DNA from: Paralvinella palmiformis | Taxonomy: Eukaryota; Annelida; Polychaeta; Terebellida; Alvinellidae | Assembly: GCA_025642065.1 (NCBI GenBank) | Contig: JAODUP010001177.1 | Location: 28,732-92,731 of the forward strand | Length of the DNA stretch: 64,000 nt | Direction of reading: 5' to 3' | In this document: positions 23,166 to 33,834 of the stretch, piece after piece | How the letters are laid out: the number at the start of each line of letters is the position of its first letter | Numbering within the stretch: the stretch's first letter is position 1 | Notes under the pieces: model-generated | What the model saw: only the letters and a program-made list of their open reading frames with translations | Told to the model about the DNA's origin: nothing | Databases searched by the model: none | Made by a program: the position numbers and the translations under genes

Positions 23166-23601
23166 TTCCTTTTAATAGTACGAGCTACCATCGTTTCTGT
23201 TTATCTCCGCTTGAGGGAGCCACTGTCAGCACCATTCTCCCTAACCCATCTACTGACTGGCTGGTGTACGGCTGGCTGGTGTTTGGCTGGCTGGTGTTTG
23301 GCTGGCCGGAAGCCGAGGGTTAAGCAGCTCTCCGTGTATAAAGGCTCCAGTGTCGGGTAGCCAACTATCTCGGGGCTCTATAGATCGTGTCTGTCTGTCT
23401 GTGTGTCTGTTTGGTAGCCACACAGCCCGACGGTACCGCCACCTAACAGAGAAGGGTTCGACACTGTTACAGTGCGGACGGCTGTGAGCGTGTGTGAGTG
23501 TGTGCGCGGGTGTGTGTGTGTGCGTGTAACTAGCACACACAGGCAGACGGAAAGAGAGAGAGAGAGAGGGCAATAGCTTAGCACACACACACGGCGAGAG
23601 A

Positions 23602-23660
<59 letters not shown>

Positions 23661-24450
23661 AAAAAGGGTTCATACGTCGGACCAATACTAAAGACAAAAC
23701 GCTGCCATATCGACTGTAGACGGCCTCGATTCTGGAACAAGATTCTCTTCCGGATATAGCCAGCTACAAAAAGGCGGGATACGTACAGGATACATGGGTG
23801 GCGCTGATCCCGGTGCTGCTGCCGCCGCTTGTTCCGGATTGTCTGCCTGGGAGAGAGAGAGAGAGACATCAAGGATGGGATATCCAGACTGTTGGACGGT
23901 TCGATCTATCCTGGATCGTTTACTGGAATGCCTCGCCAAAAATCGTTTCCCAGTCTGCGTGTGACTGATACCCGTATGGCTGGACGCTGATCCTGAACAC
24001 CGCTGTAATTATCGAAATCAACAGCTCCACTTAATGGCTAGCTATCGTGTTGATGGTATCGCCATTCTGGACCGCAGTGCGGGATATTAACACACCTAGC
24101 CGAACACCATAGCCGCACGCTATAGTCGCACGCGTATTCGCGCGCATGTACTTGTGACACGACCGGGCGATATTAACAGCGGATCATAGCCCATGGAGGT
24201 GTACTCTACCCGGCTGGGATACTGGCGCCGTGTGATTGTTGTTTACCTCGCCATATCCTTGTCCTGACTCTAGGATGAGACACTAGCTAGGCCATTGTTG
24301 GACGAGCAGCACGCCGTGCCATATTGGGATAATACTAAGCTATATCGACCAGTCGAGCGTTATATAGGAGCAGGCAGGGATAGGAATAGAAGTGATGGTG
24401 GTAGGTTGTGATTGTGCTGATATCTCTGGCTGGTTCTATATACTGTCTGA
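23165..24450. promoter_or_regulatory. GC-rich region with TATA box candidate
   Basis: Locally GC- and CpG-rich. A TATAAA at 23337-23342 follows a three-fold GGCTGGTGT repeat (about 23257-23300). A (GA)n tract lies at about 23560-23655 and CpG clusters near 24110-24200. It could be a distal promoter or 5' exon region for the GOLD gene about 2.5 kb downstream, but no spliced 5' exon could be shown. Confidence 0.3.
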
Positions 24451-24537
24451 GAGGAGATACTGTTATAACACGTTGATATATTAGCCGCTAGACAATATTG
24501 TGTGATGATAGATAATGGAATTGATCTAGTTGATGAC

Positions 24538-24538
<1 letters not shown>

Positions 24539-24604
<66 letters not shown>

Positions 24605-24633
24605 CTCTGACTCACTCCTATTTAAAGATGTAC

Positions 24634-24674
<41 letters not shown>

Positions 24675-24775
24675 ATCCATCTGTACATGTGTGTGTGTGT
24701 GCGTGCGTGTGTGCATGCTTGGTACACACACACGAACACAAACACACACACGCACACACACACACGCGCGCGCAT
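24539..24775. repeat. (TC)(TATC)(TG)(CA) compound microsatellite
   Basis: TC and CTAT tracts, a short spacer, then TG and CA tracts with CGCG. Confidence 0.95.
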
Positions 24776-24779
24776 ATAC

Positions 24780-25125
24780 CACCCCTTCTTGTCTGTTTAC
24801 AAACAAAACATTTCTAGTCTATTTCTTGTCAATTGTTTAACCTTGTCAGCCATGTTGTCAATGTCATACTTTCCTATATTGATTAGCCAAGATCTGTCCA
24901 GATCTTCCACACCATCCCACCGTCTCTTCCCATTGTTCCCAGACGCCATATTTCGCTGATATTCGGCTATTTTCGCCCATCTTCGCTAATGTTCCGCCAT
25001 ATTCGGCCTTAACGAGCTCGTGAACAGCTCCAGTAATGGCTGCTGTTCTGAGGACACGGCTTCCCCCTCCTCCTACTACCTCAAACATGCTATATGACAA
25101 GCCATGGACTGGATCTTGGAATATG
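24780..25125. other. Intergenic, nothing supported
   Basis: Mixed-composition DNA with repeated ATTCGGC/TTCGC phrases near 24955-25005. A 91-codon minus-strand frame at 24864-25139 shows no domain. Confidence 0.35.
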
Positions 25126-25129
25126 AAAT

Positions 25130-25225
25130 ACACACACACACACGTTAGCGCGCGCTAATGTGTGTTCCTCTCTCTCTCTCTCTCGTCCCCCCCTCTCTCG
25201 GTGTGTGTGTGTGTCTGTGTGTGTC
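25130..25225. repeat. (CA)(TC)(TG) microsatellites
   Basis: Short CA, TC and TG tracts flanking CGCGCG. Confidence 0.9.
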
Positions 25226-25670
25226 GACAGGGAAGGCGATTGATGTCTGATACTTGTATCGATCTTTGTTATATTTATAGGTGGCACTGCCGATGAGGTG
25301 ACGCATTCTATCGTCACGACGTGTACACGTGTCGCGAGTTATTCGACCAATATCCGGTTGATGGTCTGTGTCACAGCCACCAGCAATTAGAAGATTGACG
25401 GATATGTTTATCATTAGAATACAAAGTCATTATCTGACAGTAAGATATGTATATAGTACTTGGATATGATATCTGGATATACTAGCTGGATATAACATCC
25501 GGATGTAGTATCTTCTGCATCATATTTTCTGTATAGATTCCTATCTATGGAGGCTGTTTATATTACTCTGTGAGACCACGTGAGCATGTAGGCAAATATG
25601 TGTTCTCGTTGATCTGCATTTGATAAATCATGATTTCCCGCATCAGAAATGCGTATTAATGCATATTTCG
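25226..25670. other. Upstream region of the GOLD gene
   Basis: Unique-looking sequence with a CACGTG near 25573 and GGATATNATATCTGGATAT-type partial repeats near 25440-25510. No exon was recognised. Confidence 0.35.
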
Positions 25671-25675
25671 AATAT

Positions 25676-25979
25676 ACCGGAAGTAAACGTTATATAACCT
25701 AAGCGTACCGGAAGTAAACGACATACGAAAAAATGTCAGTAATCGACTACACACCAATCCAGTACGGATATACTTCGTGGAATATATGTGCGGCTAATAC
25801 GTGACCGACGATCGACGCCCTCTAGCGGACATCGTCAAGCTACTCGTCAAATGTCGGATTATTCGACGTCGGCCGATCGTCACAGTTCTGTTCTAATCAT
25901 TGACGTCGGCTGCACGCCAGTTAGCGTCAGCGATGACCATTCGGGATCTGTACCACGTGACAGCGTGCTGCGCAGGCGC
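25676..25979 (+). promoter_or_regulatory. Putative core promoter of the tandem-GOLD gene
   Basis: Two identical 14-mers, ACCGGAAGTAAACG, lie at 25676-25689 and 25707-25720, 31 bp apart. CCGGAAGT is the ETS/GABP consensus. A TATATAA lies between them. Closer to the ATG are a CACGTG at 25954-25959 and an NRF1-like TGCGCAGGCGC at 25969-25979. These elements typify TATA-less housekeeping promoters. The assignment is inferred from motif density and position; the transcription start is not visible. Confidence 0.5.
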
Positions 25980-25996
25980 CGCGAAGTGAAGCCGCC

Positions 25997-26706
25997 ATGT
26001 TACGCCGGTATCGGCATGCCAGGGTCGTCGCGCACGTGATCGACGTCGCGATGGTGGCGCTCTGCGCGAGCGTCCGCTCTCCGATACTAGTCGTCGTAGC
26101 GCTGGCCACCATATTGGCCGAGCAGAATCACATGACATCAGCCTCGAACGGCAACGGTCTGCCGTGTCTGTACGAGGGCAAGCTGCGTACCGATCGTAGT
26201 TGGTATGGTTATCTGGCCAACGTGACCGTCGTGACGACCGGAAGTATGCTCTACGAGTTCTCGTATCCGGCCGACAAGTGCTGCCAGAACATACTGTTTT
26301 ACTCCGAGGATCAGATGTCAATTATCAGTGCCCGGATGAACTGTTGGCAGAAGGAGTACTTACTCCGGCCGGAAGATGACCAGATACTCCGACTAACTCC
26401 GCGGTTCGCTTGGTCCGGATGTCGGATGACTCATCCGAACTCGATAGCGACGTACGTCTGTTCGGGAGGACGTAGCTTTACGTCAACGGCCGCCGATGAT
26501 CGCGCCACCACGTGGTACGTAGCCGTCAGTAACTGCGCGGCGCTGCAAGGCCTCGAATTGAGTTATCGTCTCGAGGTTTTCGGACATATTGGAGATTGTC
26601 CTCATCTACTGACTAGCACCATACCCACGACAACTGTCACTGTCCCACCGCCAAAGATTACACTCGTACCAAAGGAAAGTGTCGCCACTCAGATAGCGGA
26701 TAACAG
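25997..26706 (+). CDS. Tandem-GOLD protein (TMEM145/GPR180-like), exon 1
   Basis: This exon encodes residues 1-236 plus two bases of codon 237. The start ATG at 25997 has a GCCGCCATG context and an in-frame TGA at 25958; Met19 (26051) is an alternative start. Residues about 28-41 (SPILVVVALATILA) form a signal-peptide core. Residues 57-201 match the N-terminal GOLD-type domain of TMEM145/GPR180: CCQNILFY (95-102), CWQKEYLLRPEDDQI, FAWSGC (137-142), CSGGRSF (155-161), WYVAVSNC (173-180) and LELSYRLEV. Cysteines lie at 57, 95, 96, 116, 142, 155, 180 and 201, with an N-glycosylation site at N75. Residues 202-236 are a Thr/Val/Pro linker. The exon ends at CAG|GTGAGG. In known family members this domain precedes seven transmembrane helices, which are missing here. 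The ligand is unknown. Confidence 0.85.
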
Positions 26707-27190
26707 GTGAGGGTCGACTTGGGATTTACGTGGAGGGGGGTGGGAGGGGAAGTTAGCCGGGGCTCGGTGATGGTTTTGTCAAAAATTATGTAAATCATTT
26801 TAGTTCGTTTAAATAATTTTAAGTATTTTCGTAGTGTGCCTGTTAATGCACCTCGCGCAAACGCCCCGTTCTTGGGAGCGAAACCCAGTGTTGTCTGTTT
26901 CTGCGGGACATTTCAACCTTCAGCAAAACGCTTTATTCAAACCAGCTCAGTTCGCTATGGACTATAATGTAATGAACTCTTCATTTCATCGTATCAACAG
27001 TAAATTAAGTCTAACCTATATTTTTTAACTTGACGTTTTAGACGCCTATAAGTATTAGACACCTTATTCCTAAGATATGGATCACCGAGTCTTGTGTGAA
27101 TTGTTGATTTCAGATTAAGGTATCCATTAAAGGCTTTCTGTGTTTTGTAATATATTGGGGACCTTGTCCGGGAATAAGTATACAGTTACA

Positions 27191-27346
<156 letters not shown>

Positions 27347-28233
27347 ATATTAAGACACTTTTGGGGACTAATTATTTGCAGGGACTTTAATGCTGACAAA
27401 TTTCGGGTAACGTTAGAAGGTTAAAACTGATTTTCTTAGATGTTAGGATAAATCACAGTCTGTGTTGTATCCCATCAATAAGAAAAAATCAAGGATCATT
27501 TATCTGTGGAGTGTCTTCTATTGTTAATTGTTAACCCTTGAACTTCAGCTCTTATGCATGACTGAATCTTTTTATAAATGATATTGCGTTTGTGTATAAA
27601 AAATTGCATTTTAGGAATATTTTTTCTGCCCAATAATGTGGAGGGACTTTAATGTTCTTATAATTCAGGCGACTAATGTCAAAGGCTTATAATTGAAAAG
27701 AAAAACAAACCTCGAATGCATCATTTTCATCCGATTTATGTATATAAAAGATGCAGTGGCACACTTGTGTTTTATATTATCATTTATCACAAGAGATTAG
27801 TCATTTCTTCTGTGTACTAACCGGTTGTGTTATTAATGCTAACCCTTCGTCTGCATCTTATGAATCTTAATTATAGGTTAGTGGCCACTACTATATACTG
27901 ACCAGGAAGAATAATCTTATACACATCAGATGTTTATACTGCACACAAATGTGTTAATTTAGTATATGAACTCGCCAGGAACAGCACCAATAACATTTGT
28001 TTTCCAGGCAAATTATTATTTATTACAATAATAATATTGTTTTAAACTAATGATAGTTTAGATGTGTCGTGTATTTTATCTCATAGACTAAAAGAATTAG
28101 TTTATATTTGACCTATAATTCTTCTCTATAACATCTTCAATAATGAAACGTGTATCATATTTTACATAATTTTGCTGTACAGTCCTTAAGTGGCTCTTAT
28201 AAATGGCTTATAATGACACTTTATGAAATCTAC

Positions 28234-28235
<2 letters not shown>

Positions 28236-28263
<28 letters not shown>
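28236..28263. repeat. (ATT)n microsatellite
   Basis: Short pure ATT run. Confidence 0.9.
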
Positions 28264-28264
<1 letters not shown>

Positions 28265-28619
28265 AGTCAGATGTGAGTTTCCGTATGAAGTACCAATACA
28301 GAGTTTGTCCTGTTACTGTGTTTTACCACGAAAAATGTGTGCCTCAATTAAATTTATTTAAAAATACCTATTTAAGGCAGTTTCTAGTCGACTAAAGGAA
28401 AGAAGGGACTTTAATGTTGGCGCAATTGAGGCAGCATTCAACGTATTAAATACCGTAAACACACAAACGCAGAGAATGATAAAAACTATATAATATATAA
28501 CAGCTGAATGTTATCAAATCCGATAACTTAATAACGTCTGTATCAGGATAACCTTTACTTTAATAGTATCTATCGTACGTAGCCAGTTTTGTGTACGAGG
28601 TACACCGAACAATCTTGAA

Positions 28620-28745
28620 AGCTTATGAGCCGTGAAGCTAAAGATGAAACACCCCTCAGAGGTAGGTTGATCGGAATTTGAATCCACTCCCCTTCCCCAG
28701 CCCTCGGTAACAAATGTCCAAACATGCTATCACTTACGCCTCGTG
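28620..28745 (-). mobile_element. Decayed SINE (family 1), minus strand
   Basis: The reverse complement shows a B-box-like GGATTCAAATTCC and the family phrase CTGAGGGGTGTTTCATC followed by TTTAGCTTC. The A box is degraded. Confidence 0.6.
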
Positions 28746-29045
28746 ACATAAAGTGATAAAACGTGACACGTTTGTGAGCATCTATCATTCTCCATTGACC
28801 ATATTTTTAATCCCATTCTTCAGCAAGATGTTAACATTACGCTGCCTATATAATGGCGTATTACCTGTTTTACTAGTTACATAATAATGTATCATATTTC
28901 ACGCTAATGCTATATAGCAATCCATTACCTGATATTTTGCCGCTATGTATTATAGATATGTATTATTGTTGTGTAACGTGTACCTGTCAACTTCCGGTGT
29001 AAGCCATCTCGAAACAGCTTCTCAATAACTTCCAATTTATGATAC

Positions 29046-29257
29046 ATCGTCAGAGAATGTATATCGATTTTAATTAAGCGCTCATTTCTTTGTAATATAT
29101 GTTCAGAGAATGTGTATTCGCTTTAACCAAGTGCACATTTCTTTGTAATATATGTTCAGAGAATGTGTATTCGCTTTAACTAAGTGCACATTTCTTTGTA
29201 ATATATGTTCAGAGAATGTGTATTCGCTTTAACTAAGTGCACATTTCTTTTGTTATA
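29046..29257. repeat. 53-bp tandem repeat, 4 copies
   Basis: The phrase TTCAGAGAATGTGTATTCGC recurs every 53 bp, starting near 29048, 29101, 29154 and 29207. The first copy is the most diverged. It lies about 400 bp upstream of exon 2. Confidence 0.95.
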
Positions 29258-29554
29258 TGATTATGTTGTAGCTTCATGATGAGTAACAGAAAAGTAGATA
29301 CTAAAAACCATATTATTTATTATATCGTACTGCTGTTGATGGGTATTCATGTATACACAGGAACATATATCATTCACTGGCATGGATCAAGTGTGTTTTA
29401 TATTTCTCTTGTGCCCCCATCTACACCACACTCATCCCGTATCATATGCCCCAAATTACTGCCATCACCAGGTAAATTAATCACTCCTGTTACTAAGGTA
29501 ATTATGAAATATTACTGTTTTAAGATACCATTTTTTACTCTCCTTATGCTAAAT

Positions 29555-29605
29555 GGGTCAAACAGCGAAATGAAAGATGAAACACCCTTCACACAGAATA
29601 CTTCA
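29555..29605 (-). mobile_element. Possible SINE fragment (family 1)
   Basis: Only the conserved body phrase is present; the plus strand reads AAAGATGAAACACCCTTCAC, which matches other minus-oriented copies in the window. Confidence 0.4.
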
Positions 29606-29658
29606 TGAATTGTACATTATAATTATAGCAATAATTATTATTATCGATATTATTATAG

Positions 29659-30376
29659 GAATGTCTGCGTGTTAGAGGGAGTCCTCAACGTGACGAATAA
29701 CTGGTACGGCTTCATCGCCAACATGTCGCTGGCGATGGGAGGTGGTTTCCGGTTCCGGTTTTCCTATCCTTACGAGATGCAGGTACAGAACGTGATCCTC
29801 TACAACGAGGAGGACGTCGAGAAACTGGATCAGAAACAGTCCTGCTGGCAGAAGGACGGCATCATTCGGACCCGGAATGTTCCGGATCAGATATTGGATC
29901 TCAGCTTCCGGTCGTCGTGGAACGGATGCATCTCGAAGAACGGGACCGGTGGCCGTACACTCACATGTGTCGGCGAGAGACGATACGAGATGCCCCGGAA
30001 GGTGTTTATGGCGGTCAGCAACTGTCGGGGTATAAATGGATTGTATCTCAACTACCGCCTCGAAGTCTCCGGATTTGAGGGAGACCTTTGTAACTCAGGC
30101 AGCGCGCCATCACTACACTCGCGGACGCGTTCGTGCGCAGGCGCACTCGGCCTCCTCCTCGCTCTGGTCGTTTCCTGTTGGCTATGCTCCGACGATGCGC
30201 CTGTGATCTGCTCGGATTCGTGTCACGTGACCAGGCGACGGTCACGTGATTATGTTGCTACTGCTGGCGTCGTTGCCGCTGCTGCCACCTGCCAAAAATA
30301 TCGACGGTGTGACGTCATCATCGCGCGACCGCCGTGTTCTTCCGGAGCGAGTGGCTCGGAGGGGGATCACAGATGA
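29659..30376 (+). CDS. Tandem-GOLD protein (TMEM145/GPR180-like), exon 2
   Basis: This exon completes codon 237 and encodes residues 238-475, with the stop at 30376. Residues 240-381 are a second GOLD-type domain aligned with the first: WYGFIANMSL matches WYGYLANVTV, and VQNVILYNEED, SCWQKDGIIR, SSWNGC, VFMAVSNC and LYLNYRLEVSG follow the same order. Cysteines 240, 299, 327, 340, 359 and 381 match six of domain 1; the CC pair (95/96) is lost. Glycosylation sites are at N247, N258 and N331. Residues 396-413 (CAGALGLLLALVVSCWLC) form a hydrophobic helix, followed by a tail with RRRSR and an Ala/Val stretch at 434-448. It could be a single-pass anchor or, if cleaved near SGS, part of a GPI signal, although the tail is long for that. 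An unspliced end is assumed; a weak GT at 30090 could lead to unseen exons. Confidence 0.75.
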
Positions 30377-30382
30377 TATCCG

Positions 30383-30426
30383 AGGTCACGTTAGGGTCAA
30401 TAGGTTAAATAGGTCAACTAAGGTCA
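30383..30426 (+). promoter_or_regulatory. Cluster of AGGTCA-like half-sites after the stop
   Basis: AGGTCA occurs at 30383, 30411 and 30421, with GGGTCA near 30394 and AGGTTA near 30402. The last two AGGTCA copies form a DR4 (4-bp spacer). It starts 7 bp after the stop codon, so it would be in the 3' untranslated region. Function is unproven. Confidence 0.35.
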
Positions 30427-30429
30427 GGT

Positions 30430-30719
30430 AGCACGTGATCATCGCCTAATGCATACGGCTGGACGGATTACCGCCAGGTGGCGCCTCTCTTATACGGATA
30501 TACTATTTCGATTGTGTTCAGGAGAGAAGCCGAGCGACGGTGGCGCCATCATAGCGATGTCCACTTCAGTATCGGATAACGGGGATGTGACGTCAAACGG
30601 CCTGGGCATCAGTACGCACGCGTGCCGCGGCGCGGATTGTCTACTTACTGGTGTAAGAAAGTCCCGGATATCGACGGACTGACTGCGTGGGTTGGATCGA
30701 TGGACGACGGTTTGTGAGT

Positions 30720-30720
<1 letters not shown>
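30430..30720. other. Likely 3' untranslated or flanking DNA of the GOLD gene
   Basis: CpG-rich continuation of exon 2 with a perfect TGACGTCA at 30588-30595 and a CACGTG near 30432. No AATAAA poly(A) signal was found in the following several hundred bases. Confidence 0.35.
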
Positions 30721-30721
<1 letters not shown>

Positions 30722-30756
<35 letters not shown>

Positions 30757-30904
30757 CATTATTAATGGCTAAGTCGGCCTCAGAACCGACAACAAACCAA
30801 TGTGTAACCAGCTTTGGATAACGAGCTACAAGTCGTGTGTGTATGTGTGTGTGTGTGTGTGTGTGCGTGTGCGTGCGTGCGTATATGCGCGTGCGTGTGT
30901 GTGT
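30722..30904. repeat. (TG)n microsatellites
   Basis: Two TG tracts, at about 30722-30752 and 30836-30904, the second with GCGTGC interruptions. Confidence 0.95.
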
Positions 30905-32395
30905 TCAGCTCGGTACGCACGCACACCAGTCATTACACGAGCGTACAGAGAGCGAGTCTGACAATAACCAATTAAGTACTCAGTCTATAGAAGTAAACAA
31001 GAGAAGGGACTGATCTAAACTAGAACTGATCGATAACAGGTCACTTACTGGCTAAAGGCTTGGTGGTAACGTGTTTCAGAGTGGGGAAGGCGGGGTATGG
31101 ACCCACTCCCCGGGGGGGGGGGGGCGAGGGAGTTGGTCGGAACTGATGTCTGTCGGGATCTGAATGGATCCAACACGATGATAAAAAGAGGAGATGGTAC
31201 AGTGATGTACTTCCATTTGAGAGTTATAATCTCTGGTATTAAAGTATACACAATACCCCCACATTTCGTCATATAGTCCCCCTGTCACGGGGCACACACC
31301 TCTCCCCCACGGTGTGGTATAGTCCCCAGGGAGGGGTGGTACGTGTGAGAGACATGCTTATTCCCTGACACACTTATGGCTCTGACCCGGCATGTTGAGA
31401 TATTACGATGCCCGGATGTAGGGATGTTTCCTCTGACGTCATGCCGCCCAGCCAATGAGCTTCGTGTGACCTGGACAATACAAGTCATTGTTAGTGCGAC
31501 AGGTTGTGTGGGTGGTTGTAGTGCCGAAGACGGATTGAGGCCAGTGGTGGATAATTTATGACTAAATCGGTTTGTGGGGCGGGGGAAGGAAGTGGGGAAG
31601 CTCTTACTAGCCAATATGGCCACCAGACTTAATGACGTATGCTAGCGATAATGGAGGAAGATTGTGGGCTATCGCTGGTCAGTCGGTCATCGTCTCCAGT
31701 TAGACAGACTACCCGGATGTGTGTGTCTGTGCGTGCGTGGGTGCGTGCGTGTGTGTGTGTGTGATCCTACACCTACAGCCAGATGGCAGTCGGTTAGAGT
31801 CAGGATGTTGTAGTGAGATGACGAGAAGGCCCAGCTTCGACCTCTTTACAGCGATCTTCTCTCGCGCTGACCTTCTCCGGGACCTTCTTTCTTCCCGGGA
31901 CCTTCTTCGCGGGACGTTTTCTCGGACCTCTTAGACTTTCTCTCAGACGTTTATCTCAGACCATTCATTCCTAAGATCGTTAATTATACCTGTCCGTTCA
32001 TATCGGGTGTTATTCGCTGAAGCCCCCCCCCCCCTTCCGCAGCCCCTCTCCCTCAGGAGAGCCCCCCCCACACACACACACAACCCTCCTCTCTGTGTGT
32101 AGACTAAGCATCACAGTTTTTATGGCCCCGGAACAAATTTTCTCTATGAGCCTTTTACAAAAATCTTATAGAACAATATTGCTCTAACCTTGTCAGTAGA
32201 CGGTCTGTACTCAGTCAGAAATTGTACACTTGTCGATAACGGCTGTACTGCAACAGGCTCTTAAAGCTGGTCGTACCATGAAACGGTACTGGTACAACTC
32301 TCTATGTGCTTTTAGCTAATGCTGTTGGCATTTGGCACCTAGCTGAGGCTATTGGCATTTGGCACCTTCCTCGATAATCAATTTTGTAACGCTTT
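30905..32395. other. Intergenic, mixed composition
   Basis: Contains a G-run at 31112-31124, a perfect TGACGTCA at 31434-31441, a (TG) tract near 31716-31763, a small GGGACCTTCTT-type repeat near 31850-31925 and C-runs near 32023-32070. No exon was supported. Confidence 0.4.
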
Positions 32396-32399
32396 ATTA

Positions 32400-32815
32400 A
32401 GATGCTAATGTGTACCAGGTCGGTGTGTACCAAGCTGCTGTGTACCAAGCCGGTATATTAACAGGCTGTTGTGTATCGGGCTAGCATTTGCGGTTATTGC
32501 GTACCAGGTTGTCGTGTGTTTACCAAGTTGTTGTGTATCAGGCCGATGTTTACCAAGCCAGTGCGTACCATTTCGATGGTGTACCAGACCAGTCCATATT
32601 AGATTGATTTAGGTCATATTGGTTTGTGCAACCATATCGCTGTGTACCAGACCGGTGTGTACCAACCTTGTTCGTGCAAGGCTCGTTTGTGCCATATGGC
32701 TGTGTACCAGATTGTGGTGTACCAGGTCAGTGTATACCAAGCCGGTATGTAACAGGTCAGAGTGCACCAGGCCGGTGTGTACCGAGTTGGCGCGTACCAT
32801 ATCGGTGTGTATCGC
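32400..32815. repeat. Minisatellite of GTGTACCAGGCCGGT type
   Basis: Units of about 15-18 bp (TGTACCAAGCCGGTGTG and variants) recur with substitutions and small indels. The open frames of 73-133 codons across it are repeat translations. Confidence 0.9.
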
Positions 32816-32819
32816 GCAC

Positions 32820-33335
32820 CGGTCTTCCACCGTTTCATGCTCTCTGGATACTTTACCAATCGACAGAGACCCGGATCTTATCTATCTATGCACATGCCAC
32901 AAGACGCTGCCATCTGGCGGACTTCAGATAGCCCATCACACTTCCGGTCACCATTAGACTGTTGTCCAGAATTGCCAAAATGTCAACAAACAAACCAGGA
33001 AAGCCAAATTAAAACCCAAATGTTCTTATTACACGTGCAAAGACCACCTCCGGCTGTGCACACCTTCTCCTGCACGATTTGCACACATCGGAGGCCGGCC
33101 TTCAACATTCTTATAGCACCTCAATACCTGAAGTGCTTAGAAAGTATCCGTGTTTCAGTATAATGTTATTATCTAGGAATATGTACAACTTGTTAATGTG
33201 TGTGTGTGTGTGTGTGTGTGTTATGGAGAAACAAACCTTAAGGTGCAAAATTGTTTAGCAATATGATATATATATATATATATATATATATATGGTGAGT
33301 TAGTGTATGACAACAACGACAACAATTCTTTATGT
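32820..33335. other. Intergenic, nothing supported
   Basis: Unique-looking DNA with a (TG)n tract at about 33197-33221 and a (TA)n tract at about 33266-33292. Confidence 0.5.
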
Positions 33336-33338
33336 CTA

Positions 33339-33549
33339 ATGCAAATTGTGTATATGTGCAGTACACATTTTTCTCTCTTGATGATGTCACCATACACAAT
33401 GTGTATATGTGCAGTACACATTTTACTCTCTAGATGATGTCACGAGATACACAATGTGTATATGTGCAGTACACATTTTACTCTCTAGATGATGTCACGA
33501 GATACACAATGTGTATATGTGCAGTACACATTTTACTCTCTAGATGATA
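33339..33549. repeat. 55-bp tandem repeat, about 4 copies
   Basis: ACACAATGTGTATATGTGCA starts at 33394, 33449 and 33504 (exact 55-bp period), with a diverged first copy. The unit also contains TAGATGATGTCACGAGA. Confidence 0.95.
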
Positions 33550-33628
33550 CACATTTATTTTGTTCTCCTTCAAGATTTTCCTCTTTAAAAATGATCTTAA
33601 CGTTATTTATGCAACGATTACTTTGTTG

Positions 33629-33762
33629 TCTTTGTTTGTTTGTTTGTTGTTATTGTTGTTGTTGTTGTTGCTGCTGCTGTTTCTGTTGTTGTTATAATCG
33701 TGTTTATGATCAATCAAGTGATAACGTTTCTCCTGTTTGTCAGTGATGATTTGTGATGATGA

Positions 33763-33832
<70 letters not shown>
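33629..33832. repeat. (TTG)n and (TA)n microsatellites
   Basis: A TTG/CTG-rich tract at about 33629-33693 and a long TA tract at about 33767-33832. Confidence 0.95.

Positions 33833-33834
<2 letters not shown>

Noticed and set aside
29276..29608. 110-codon frame inside the GOLD-gene intron as a possible extra exon
   Set aside because: Exons 1 and 2 join in frame without it; it has no GOLD similarity and its end overlaps a likely SINE fragment.
30246..30431. Alternative frame starting with a Leu-rich stretch downstream in exon 2
   Set aside because: It overlaps the end of the GOLD protein in another frame; the Leu-rich start is a shadow of GC-rich codons. Kept out unless transcript data show alternative splicing.
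32762..33163. 133-codon frame on the + strand
   Set aside because: First part translates the TGTACCAG minisatellite; the rest has no domain or splice signals.
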